A stretch of 64,000 bases of DNA from the NCBI RefSeq assembly GCF_016863295.1, contig NZ_BOOP01000019.1:124001-188000 (forward strand), read 5' to 3'. Below are positions 25,900 to 32,937 of this stretch, piece by piece. The notes under the pieces are model-generated. The model had not been told where the DNA came from and did no database searches. It saw nothing but the letters and a program-made list of their open reading frames with translations. The stretch is from Planotetraspora phitsanulokensis (GTDB lineage Bacteria; Actinomycetota; Actinomycetes; Streptosporangiales; Streptosporangiaceae). Both the position numbers and the translations under genes were made by a program. Every line of letters begins with the position of its first letter. The first letter of the stretch is position 1.

Positions 25900-26448
25900 T
25901 CACCGGTCCAGATGGAGCAACATCCGGGTATTGCCCAGCGTGTTGGGCTTCACATGCTCGAGATCCAGGAATTCCGCGACGCCCTCGTCGTAGGACGCCA
26001 GCAACTCCGCATATACCTCGGGGGCCACCGGTGTGCCCTGGATGGGAACGAAACCGTGGCGGCCGAAGAAGTCGACTTCGAAGGTCAGGCAGAAGACCCG
26101 GCCCACTCCGAGATCGCGCGCGGTCTCGATGAGAGCTCCGACGATCCGGTGGCCGACGCCCCTGCCCCGAGCCGCAGGATCGACGGCGACGGTGCGGATC
26201 TCGGCCAGGTCCTCCCAGAGAACATGGAGGGCACCGCACCCGACGACGGTTCCCCCCACCTCGCCGACCCAGAACTCCTGCACGTCCTCATAGAGGGTGA
26301 CCGTGCTCTTCTCCAGGAGCCGCGGACCCACGCCGGAGTATTCGTCGACGAGGCGGCGGATGACGCGCACATCCGCCGTCGTGGCCCTGCGCACGACGAT
26401 CGCCGGGGGCCCGGGTTCGGCAGACGTGTGCTCCGCGACCTGCTCCAT
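25900..26448 (-). CDS. argA: amino-acid N-acetyltransferase (N-acetylglutamate synthase)
   Basis: 182-residue GNAT protein, the short actinobacterial ArgA type represented by M. tuberculosis Rv2747. Acetyl-CoA pyrophosphate loop ARGRGVGHRIVGALIE, then FCLTFEVDFFGRHGF and the distinctive C-terminal GVAEFLDLEHVKPNTLGN block. It acetylates glutamate (or glutamine) with acetyl-CoA to start arginine synthesis. Gene stands alone. The TACGCT hexamer eight bases before the ATG suggests a very short or absent leader. Confidence 0.9.
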   Translation of the reverse strand: MEQVAEHTSAEPGPPAIVVRRATTADVRVIRRLVDEYSGVGPRLLEKSTVTLYEDVQEFWVGEVGGTVVGCGALHVLWEDLAEIRTVAVDPAARGRGVGHRIVGALIETARDLGVGRVFCLTFEVDFFGRHGFVPIQGTPVAPEVYAELLASYDEGVAEFLDLEHVKPNTLGNTRMLLHLDR

Positions 26449-26764
26449 GGTCCGTCAGCGTAGTCGGCGCCACCTGCGAACCTGTTTCACGGCACCACCG
26501 AGGGCACGCACGTCATTAACGGTCAGCCCCAAAAGGGGACACCGGATTCGTGCCAGGGAAGGCGCACCGACCGGCTCGCTCGGTCCCACTGGTCACTCTG
26601 TCCCCATACTTTCAGGTTATGTCCAGGGTCGGACCTGCGCCGAGCCGCCGACAAAACGCTCCAAAAGTGCTAAACCGCAGCTAGATGGGGGTGCGGGCCC
26701 CGAAAGTCCGTGACCTTGCTGTGATCGTTTGGTTGCGAAACCTCAACGGAATCTGGAGTTCTGG
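26449..26764. other. gene-free stretch upstream of riboswitch promoter
   Basis: No gene is supported. A dyad CTCAAC (26742-26747) / GTTGAG (26764-26769) overlaps the -35 of the following promoter and could be an operator. A CCCCAAAAGGGG palindrome lies near 26527. Nothing else seen. Confidence 0.4.
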
Positions 26765-26793
26765 TTGAGCTAGAACCACGGATGCACTAGTGT
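26765..26793 (+). promoter_or_regulatory. sigma-70-type promoter of the riboswitch transcript
   Basis: TTGAGC (26765-26770), a 17-base spacer and TAGTGT (26788-26793). Transcription would start near 26800, giving a leader of about 265 bases. A strong hairpin CCGGTC...GACCGG (26807-26838) sits between the start and the riboswitch. Confidence 0.7.
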
Positions 26794-26849
26794 CCAGCGA
26801 CAATAACCGGTCACCGTGGCCCCACACGGGCGACCGGGCCGCCGAGTCT

Positions 26850-26995
26850 TCCGAGCACTCACATGCGAAGCGGAGCCGGGGACCCAACTGTGCGGATCTG
26901 GACGTTCTAGATCAACAAGGGGTGAATCCGAAAGGTAGGGCTACTCCGGCCCGAACCCGTCAGCTAACCCGGTAGGCGGCAAGGAGTGCCGAACG
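26850..26995 (+). ncRNA. c-di-AMP riboswitch (ydaO/yuaA type)
   Basis: Conserved blocks of the ydaO aptamer are present in order: GCGGAGCCGGGGACCCA, AAGGGGTGAATCCGAAAGG, TAGGGCTACTCCGGCCCGAA, CCCGTCAGCTAACCCGGTAGGCG. The closing stem pairs GCACTC (26855-26860) with GAGTGC (26984-26989). In actinobacteria this class commonly precedes genes for wall hydrolases and resuscitation factors and turns them off when c-di-AMP is high. An 8-base hairpin CCGTGTGG / CCACACGG (26999-27025) between aptamer and start codon may be part of the expression platform. Confidence 0.95.
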
Positions 26996-27065
26996 GAACC
27001 GTGTGGCCATCTGCGCACCACACGGCGACCCCGTCCGTACGGCACGACACTGGAGAGGAGTCTTG

Positions 27066-28115
27066 TTGCGCGTGCGTCGAGGACGGGCAGCCGGAAGACA
27101 TGCTCAAGACCGGCAGCCTGTGGCCGGCGGAGCTCTGTCCGGCTCCATCCGGAGATTCGCCTTAGTTGGCGTAGCGATAACCATGATCACGGTCGGCGCC
27201 CCCATGATGGCCGCCACCGCTGAGCCCAAGCCCACCACCAAGCAACTCGCCGCCGAGGTCGAGAAGCTCTACAGCGACATCGAGGCCCTCACCGAGCAGT
27301 ACAACGGCGAGCGCGTCCGCCTCTCCGCCGCCCAGCGCTCGGCCGATGTCGCCAAGAAGACCCTCGCCAAGAGCGAGGACGAACTCGCCGAGCGCCGCCA
27401 GAAGGCCGCGTACCTCGCGCAGAACTCGTACATGAACGGCGGCTTCGGATCCGCGCCGTTCGCTCTGATGGGCGGCATCGATCCCGAGACCTACCTCGAC
27501 CAGGCCTCCACCACCTACGCCCTGGAGATGCAGCAGGGCCAGGAGGTCACCGAGGTCGCCAACGCGATGAAGGCGGCCGAGCGGGCGAAGGACGGCGCCT
27601 CCGCGCGCGCGGCCGAGGTGAAGAAGCTGCTCTCCAGCCTCGAGTCCCAGCGCAAGAAGATCACCAAGCTGGTCGCGAAGTCCGAGAGCAAGCTCTACAG
27701 CACGGTCGCCGCGAGCGTCAGCGGCGGTGCCGCGAGGCGCGTGTCGTTCCCCGTCGTCGGGGACGGCAAGGCCGCCCAGGCGGCGCGGTGGGCGCTGACG
27801 CAGCAGCAGAAGCCGTACGTCTGGGGAGCGGCGGGACCGAGCTCCTTCGACTGCTCCGGCCTGATGATGGCGGCCTACCACACGGTCGGGATCAGCCTGC
27901 CCCACTACACCGGCAGCCAGTGGACCTCGGGCACGCATGTCTCCACCAAGGACATGCGCCCCGGCGACCTCATCTTCTTCTACTCGGACCTGCACCACGT
28001 CGGCATGTTCCTCGGCGGCGGCTTCATGATCCACGCGCCCCACACGGGCGACGTGGTGCGCGTCGCGCCGATCGCGGGCCGGCCCATCGCAGGAGTCGTA
28101 CGGATCGCGGACTGA
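27066..28115 (+). CDS. secreted NlpC/P60 peptidoglycan hydrolase
   Basis: About 349 residues. The ribosome site GAGAGGAG fits TTG 27066 best; TTG 27063 and GTG 27072 are alternatives. A long signal peptide (hydrophobic FALVGVAITMITVGAPMMA) is followed by a coiled-coil region of about 190 residues and an NlpC/P60 domain with catalytic Cys in SSFDCSGLMM, His in LHHVGMFLGGG and a third polar residue in MIHAPHTGD. It cleaves D-Glu to diaminopimelate bonds in wall peptides, like RipA-family enzymes, with the coiled coil probably restraining activity. Expression is under the c-di-AMP riboswitch. Confidence 0.93.
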   Translation: MRVRRGRAAGRHAQDRQPVAGGALSGSIRRFALVGVAITMITVGAPMMAATAEPKPTTKQLAAEVEKLYSDIEALTEQYNGERVRLSAAQRSADVAKKTLAKSEDELAERRQKAAYLAQNSYMNGGFGSAPFALMGGIDPETYLDQASTTYALEMQQGQEVTEVANAMKAAERAKDGASARAAEVKKLLSSLESQRKKITKLVAKSESKLYSTVAASVSGGAARRVSFPVVGDGKAAQAARWALTQQQKPYVWGAAGPSSFDCSGLMMAAYHTVGISLPHYTGSQWTSGTHVSTKDMRPGDLIFFYSDLHHVGMFLGGGFMIHAPHTGDVVRVAPIAGRPIAGVVRIAD

Positions 28116-28130
28116 GCCCCACGAGGCGGT

Positions 28131-28196
28131 CCTCATCATGACGCCGCAGGTCCCAAGCCCGGGGCCCGCGGCGTCGTGCTGAGATGAGACGGCCTT
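28131..28196 (+). terminator. large hairpin after the NlpC/P60 gene
   Basis: CTCATC...TGACGCCGC pairs with GCGGCGTCG...GATGAG and is followed by a short TTTC run. A second inverted repeat CCCCGTTCAG (28241-28250) / CTGAACGGGG (28292-28301) lies between this and the convergent LuxR-type gene. Confidence 0.5.
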
Positions 28197-28302
28197 TCAA
28201 GACCGGTCCCCGAGACGAGCCGCGCGATCCCGCGACGAGACCCCGTTCAGATGAGCCGCACCACACGCGCCTGCGAGAAGGTGGAGTCGCGCTGAACGGG
28301 GC

Positions 28303-28563
28303 CTAGATGAGCCTGCGCCGCGCGGCCCAGGCGACCGCCTCGATCGCGGTCGCCACTCCGATCTGATCGCAGATGTTGCGCAACCGCCGCCGCACCGTGC
28401 GCCCGCTCACATCCAGGCTGCGGCCCACGCGATCCGCGGTGACCCCCTTGGCCAGTTCCGCGAGGAGCACCAGGTCCTCATCGGTGAGACCGGCGCGCTC
28501 GACATCCGTAGCGAGATCCACTGCGAGGCCCTCGCCTCTCGTGACGACGTCAGGAAGCCCCAT
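28303..28563 (-). CDS. small LuxR-type helix-turn-helix protein
   Basis: 86 residues. GGGGAGGG lies seven bases before ATG 28563, so the GTG at 28581 is not used. After about 25 residues the protein is almost only a GerE/LuxR-type domain: LTDEDLVLLAELAKGVTADR, then LDVSGRTVRRRLRNICDQIG and a final helix AIEAVAWAARRRLI. No receiver or ligand domain is fused. Such orphan HTH proteins may act with a partner or as constitutive regulators; target unknown. Confidence 0.82.
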   Translation of the reverse strand: MGLPDVVTRGEGLAVDLATDVERAGLTDEDLVLLAELAKGVTADRVGRSLDVSGRTVRRRLRNICDQIGVATAIEAVAWAARRRLI

Positions 28564-28906
28564 CGTCCCGCCCTCCCCCACGACGATGATTGGGTCGGCC
28601 CACCCTCAGGGAAGGTAAACGCCGTCAGACAAGGTCGTCAAGGTACGGCCTTGTGCAGAACGGCGCCCGGCCAGACATATCGTCACGGCAGTATCAATGT
28701 TCCCAGGAGTATGAAATTCCGGTTGCTTTCCGGCTTTACGGACACTTCACACAGTGCAGTGATTTCGTCGGCCCGCAAATCGGATCCGGGCGATCGGGTC
28801 AGCCCCGATCGCCCGGTTTCCATTCATCCGCTCGGCTTCCGGAATTCACCGCTCGGTTTCCGAAGATTCGTCGTGCCGCTCCGGCCCGTCGAATTCCGTC
28901 GAGGGC
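28564..28906. other. gene-free stretch with lysS terminator-like hairpin
   Basis: No gene supported. A near-perfect 13-base stem CCGGGCGATCGGG (28786-28798) / CCCGATCGCCCGG (28804-28816) lies about 90 bases after the lysS stop on the minus strand; a GGTTTCC follows on the plus strand. Probable transcript end. Confidence 0.5.
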
Positions 28907-30391
28907 TCAGCCGGTCGGTCTGACAAGCGGGAAGAGGATCGTCTCGCGGATGTTCTTGCCGGTGAAAGCCATGATCATCCGGTCGATCCCCACGCCCAGG
29001 CCGCCGGTGGGCGGCATGGCGTACTCCAGGGCCTCAAGGAAGTCCTCGTCGAGTTGCATGGCCTCCGGGTCGCCCCCGGCGGCCAGGAGGGACTGCTCCT
29101 CCAGCCGGCGACGCTGCTCGATCGGGTCGACCAGCTCCGAATAAGCGGTGCCGAGTTCGGTGCCGAAGCCGATGAGGTCCCACTTCTCGGTCAGCAGCGG
29201 ATTGTCCCGATGCTGACGGGTGAGAGGCGAGGTCTCCAGCGGATAGTCCATGACGAACGTCGGCTGGATCAGGGTGTGCTCGACCAGCGCCTCGAAGATC
29301 TCCTGAACGACCTTGCCCTGCCCCCACGCGGGCTCCCAGTCCACTCCCGCCTTTTCCGCGTATTTCCGGACTTGGTGGAGCGGAACCTCAGGCGTGACGT
29401 CCTCGCCGATCGCCTCGGAGACCGAGCCGTACAGCGTGACGCGGGGCCATTCCCGCACGCCGAGATCGATCTCCCGGCCCTCGTGCACCACGACGGACGT
29501 GCCGAGCGCCGCCACCACGGCCTGCTGGTACATGCGCTGGGTCAGGTCGGCCATGTCGTTGTAGTCGAGATAGGTCCCGTACGCCTCGAGCATGGTGAAC
29601 TCGGGGTTGTGCGTGGAGTCCGCGCCCTCGTTGCGGAAGTTGCGGTTGATCTCGAAGACCTTCTCGATGCCACCGACGACCAGCCGCTTGAGGTAGAGCT
29701 CGATCGCGATGCGAAGGTAGAGCTCCATGTCGTAGGCGTTGATGTGGGTCGTGAAGGGCCGGGCCGCCGCGCCGCCGTGGATCGGCTGCAACATCGGGGT
29801 CTCGACCTCGAGATAGCCCTCCTCGTGCCAGAAGTCCCGCACCGCCCTGACCGTGGCGCTGCGCAGGCGGGCCATCCGCCTGGCCTCGTCGTTGACGATC
29901 AGGTCAAGGTAGCGGTGCCGTACGCGGGCCTCCGGGTCGCTGAGGCCCGCGTGCTTGTCCGGCAGCGGCCTCAGGCACTTGGACGTGATCCGCCAGCCGT
30001 CCGCCATCACGGAGAGCTCACCCCGCCGGGAGGTGACCACCTCGCCCTCGATGCCGACGTGGTCGCCGAGATCGACGTCGCGCTTCCACGCGGCGAGCGA
30101 CTCCTCGCCCACCCGGTCGAGTGACAACATGACCTGAAGCTCGCCCGAGCCGTCCCGGATCGTGGCGAAGCAGAGTTTCCCGCCGACGCGCGACAACATG
30201 ACGCGCCCGGTGACGCCGACCCGGTCGCCCGTCGCGACTCCCTGCTCCAGGCCCGCGTGTTTCTCCCGGACCTCGGCGAGGGTCGCGGTCCGGGGGAAGG
30301 TCACCGGGTAGGGATCGATGCCGTCGGCGCGCAGCCGGTCCAACTTCTCGCGGCGCACACGCATCTGCTCGGGAAGCTCATGCACAGGCAC
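28907..30391 (-). CDS. lysS: lysyl-tRNA synthetase, class II
   Basis: 494 residues, full length. An OB-fold anticodon-binding domain (about residues 55-150) precedes a class II catalytic core with motif 1 (RSATVRAVRDFW...EVETPML), motif 2 (FEINRNFRNEGADSTHNPEF) and motif 3 (GLGVGIDRMIM). It charges tRNA-Lys. The frame starts with GTG 30391 only 15 bases after the class I enzyme's stop and lacks a Shine-Dalgarno; TACGCT at 30394-30399 might give it a weak promoter of its own with GTG 30385 as start. Co-directional with the class I enzyme, an unusual pairing. Confidence 0.95.
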   Translation of the reverse strand: MPVHELPEQMRVRREKLDRLRADGIDPYPVTFPRTATLAEVREKHAGLEQGVATGDRVGVTGRVMLSRVGGKLCFATIRDGSGELQVMLSLDRVGEESLAAWKRDVDLGDHVGIEGEVVTSRRGELSVMADGWRITSKCLRPLPDKHAGLSDPEARVRHRYLDLIVNDEARRMARLRSATVRAVRDFWHEEGYLEVETPMLQPIHGGAAARPFTTHINAYDMELYLRIAIELYLKRLVVGGIEKVFEINRNFRNEGADSTHNPEFTMLEAYGTYLDYNDMADLTQRMYQQAVVAALGTSVVVHEGREIDLGVREWPRVTLYGSVSEAIGEDVTPEVPLHQVRKYAEKAGVDWEPAWGQGKVVQEIFEALVEHTLIQPTFVMDYPLETSPLTRQHRDNPLLTEKWDLIGFGTELGTAYSELVDPIEQRRRLEEQSLLAAGGDPEAMQLDEDFLEALEYAMPPTGGLGVGIDRMIMAFTGKNIRETILFPLVRPTG

Positions 30392-30406
30392 ACAGCGTAC
30401 GGGTGC

Positions 30407-32083
30407 CTACGAGTCGATCAACCCACGTACACGATCACGGCCCACGGTGAGCAGCAGCGTGGGCAGCCGGGGCCCGGTCTCGCGTCCCACCAGCAGCCGG
30501 TAGAGCAGGGAGAAGAACGCCCGCTGCGCGGCCTTCAGCTCGGGTGTCGCCGCCTTGTCGCCGATGTCGAGCCCGGCCTGGATCTTCGGCACGCCGTACA
30601 CGAGCGTGGTCAGGCCGTCGAGCGACCAGTGCTCGTCGAGACCGTCGGACAGCAGCTTGAGCGACTCGCGCTCGGTGGCGCCCAGGGAGGCGAGCAGCGC
30701 GGTGTCGGGCTCCTCACGGACCTGGGTGCGGTCCTCGGCGGGGACATAGGTCGTCACCCAGTGCTGGGCCCGGTCGAGCCGCGGCCGCAACTCGTCCAGC
30801 CCGGCGATCTCGTGGTCGAACTCGCGGAGGATCCGCAGCGTCTGCTCCTCCTCGCCCCCCGTGATGTCCGCCACCGAGGCGAGCGTCCGGTACGGCAACC
30901 GCCGGGGGGTCTCGGGGAGGGTCACCGACGCGGTGGTCGCCGCGCGGCGGTAGGCGGCCTGGTCGGCCGGGAGCGCGGTGCCGTCCGCGATCTTCCGCGA
31001 CAACGTGTCCCACTCGTCGTACATCCGCTGGATCTCCTGGTCGAAGGAGACCTTGAACGACTGGTTGGGCCTGCGCCTCGCGTACAGCCAGCGCAGCAGA
31101 GCGGGTTCCATGATCGAAAGGGCGTCGGCCGGGGTCGGCACGCCGCCCTTGGAACTGCTCATCTTGGCCATGCCGCTGATGCCGACGAACGCGTACATCG
31201 GGCCGATCGGCTGGTCGGCGCCGAAGACCTCCCTGACGATCTGGCCGCCAACGACGAAGGAGGACCCGGGCGAGGTGTGGTCGACTCCGGAGGGCTCGAA
31301 CACCACGCCCTCATAGGCCCAGCGCATCGGCCAGTCGACCTTCCACACCAGCTTGCCCCGGGTGTGCTCGGTGAGCATCACGGTCTCGGAGTGGCCGCAC
31401 GCGCAGGTGTACGCGAGGGCGGTCGTCTCGTCGTCGTAGGACGTGACCGTGGTCAGATCGCGGTCGCAGACCGAGCAGTAGGGCTTGTAGGGGTAGTAAC
31501 CGCCGGCGCCGGAGCCGTCGTCCTCCCCCGCCGCCCCCGAACCCTCGAGAGCGGCCGCCTCGTCGTCGTCCTTGGCCTTGGCCTTCGCCTTGGTCCGGTA
31601 CTGGCCGAGGATGGCGTCGATCTTCCTACGCTCGCGCATGGCGAGCAGGACCTGCTCCCGGTAGGCCCCGGAGGTGTACATCTCGGTCTGGCTGATGCCG
31701 CGGAACTCCACGCCCATCTCGGCGAGGGCGGCGGCCATCGGGGCCTTGAAGTGCTCGGCCCAGTTGGCGTACGGGCTGCCGGGAGGGGCGGGCACCGAGG
31801 TCAGCGGCTTGCCGATGTGCTCGTACCACGAAGGGTCGACGCCCGCCGGGACCTTGCGGAACCGGTCGAAGTCGTCCCACGACAGGATGTGGACGCACTC
31901 GTGCCCGCGCCGCCTGATCTCGTCGGCGACCAGGTGCGGGGTCATGACCTCGCGCAGGTTGCCCAGGTGGATAGGGCCTGAGGGGCTGAGGCCGGACGCG
32001 CAGACGATGGGTTTGCCCGGCGCGCGCCGTTCGGCCTCGGCGATGACCTCATCGGCGAAACGCGCCACCCAGTCGGCGTCCAT
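30407..32083 (-). CDS. lysK: lysyl-tRNA synthetase, class I
   Basis: 558 residues from ATG 32083 (ribosome site GAGAGAGGA). The Rossmann core has the HIGH-type motif SGPIHLGNLREVMT and the KMSKS-type motif KMSSSKG; a four-cysteine zinc element (CSVCDRD ... CACGH) interrupts it and an all-helical anticodon domain closes the protein. This is the archaeal-type LysRS, unrelated to the class II enzyme next door, that also charges tRNA-Lys. A Lys/Asp/Gly-rich insert around residues 160-190 is a local expansion. The genome may use both enzymes or keep one for a special condition. Confidence 0.95.
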   Translation of the reverse strand: MDADWVARFADEVIAEAERRAPGKPIVCASGLSPSGPIHLGNLREVMTPHLVADEIRRRGHECVHILSWDDFDRFRKVPAGVDPSWYEHIGKPLTSVPAPPGSPYANWAEHFKAPMAAALAEMGVEFRGISQTEMYTSGAYREQVLLAMRERRKIDAILGQYRTKAKAKAKDDDEAAALEGSGAAGEDDGSGAGGYYPYKPYCSVCDRDLTTVTSYDDETTALAYTCACGHSETVMLTEHTRGKLVWKVDWPMRWAYEGVVFEPSGVDHTSPGSSFVVGGQIVREVFGADQPIGPMYAFVGISGMAKMSSSKGGVPTPADALSIMEPALLRWLYARRRPNQSFKVSFDQEIQRMYDEWDTLSRKIADGTALPADQAAYRRAATTASVTLPETPRRLPYRTLASVADITGGEEEQTLRILREFDHEIAGLDELRPRLDRAQHWVTTYVPAEDRTQVREEPDTALLASLGATERESLKLLSDGLDEHWSLDGLTTLVYGVPKIQAGLDIGDKAATPELKAAQRAFFSLLYRLLVGRETGPRLPTLLLTVGRDRVRGLIDS

Positions 32084-32142
32084 CACGGCAGTCCTCTCTC
32101 AGGGGTTCCTGCCTTCTATGGTCCCGCACGCCGGAGAGTGCT

Positions 32143-32925
32143 TCAGGCGGTGTTCCGCGTGTAGACCAGGCGCAGGCCGATCAACGTCAGCCAGGGCTCG
32201 TGCACGTCGATGGTCCGGGCCTCGCTGACGACGAGGGGAGCGCCCGAGCCGGTGGCCACCACCGTGACGTCGTCGGGATCGTCGGACAGCTCCGCCGTCA
32301 TGCGCTCGACGATGCCGTCGACCAGGCCCGCGAAGCCGTACACGATGCCCGACTGAAGGGCCTCAACGGTGTTCTTCGCGATCACCGAGCGCGGGCGGAT
32401 CAGCTCCACCTTGTGCAACTGCGCCCCGGCCGTGGCCAGGGCGTCCACCGAGATCTCCAGACCGGGGGCCGTGACCGCCCCGATGTACTCCCCCCGGGCG
32501 GAGACCGCGTCGAACGACGTCGCCGTGCCGAAGTCGACGATCACGCACGGCCCGCCGTACAGGGTGGCGGCGGCGAGGGCGTTGACGATGCGGTCGCTGC
32601 CGACCTCCTTGGGGTTGTCCATCCGGACGGGCACGCCCGTGCGGACGCCCGGCTCGACCACAACCGCCGTCACGTCGCCGTAGTAGCGGCGGGACATCTC
32701 GCGCATCTCGTTCAGGACCGAGGGGACGGTCGAGCAGATGGCGATGCCGCTGATGTCCGCGTCCTTGAGGATCGGGGACTGGCCGAGCAGTCCCTGCAGC
32801 ACGACGGCGATCTCGTCGGCGGTGCGGCGGGAGTCGGTGGCGATCCGCCAGTGCTCGATGACCTCTTCACCCTCGAACAGGCCAAGCACCGTGTGGGTGT
32901 TGCTGACGTCGATGGTGAGCAGCAT
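32143..32925 (-). CDS. coaX: type III pantothenate kinase CoaX
   Basis: 260 residues of the ASKHA fold. The phosphate loop LLTIDVSNTHTVLGLF, the pantothenate-site block DNPKEVGSDRIVNALAA, and the central GPCVIVDFGTATSFDA are intact. It phosphorylates pantothenate in coenzyme A synthesis, needs a monovalent cation and is not inhibited by CoA. ATG 32925 follows CATAAT by six bases, which suggests its own leaderless promoter despite lying seven bases after the nadB-nadC stop. Gene order panC...coaX matches M. tuberculosis. Confidence 0.95.
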   Translation of the reverse strand: MLLTIDVSNTHTVLGLFEGEEVIEHWRIATDSRRTADEIAVVLQGLLGQSPILKDADISGIAICSTVPSVLNEMREMSRRYYGDVTAVVVEPGVRTGVPVRMDNPKEVGSDRIVNALAAATLYGGPCVIVDFGTATSFDAVSARGEYIGAVTAPGLEISVDALATAGAQLHKVELIRPRSVIAKNTVEALQSGIVYGFAGLVDGIVERMTAELSDDPDDVTVVATGSGAPLVVSEARTIDVHEPWLTLIGLRLVYTRNTA

Positions 32926-32931
32926 TCCCCG

Positions 32932-32937
32932 ATTATG
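32932..32937 (-). promoter_or_regulatory. -10 hexamer upstream of coaX
   Basis: CATAAT on the minus strand ends six bases before ATG 32925 and covers the last bases of the preceding gene. The intervening CGGGGA could instead act as a weak ribosome site. Confidence 0.5.
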
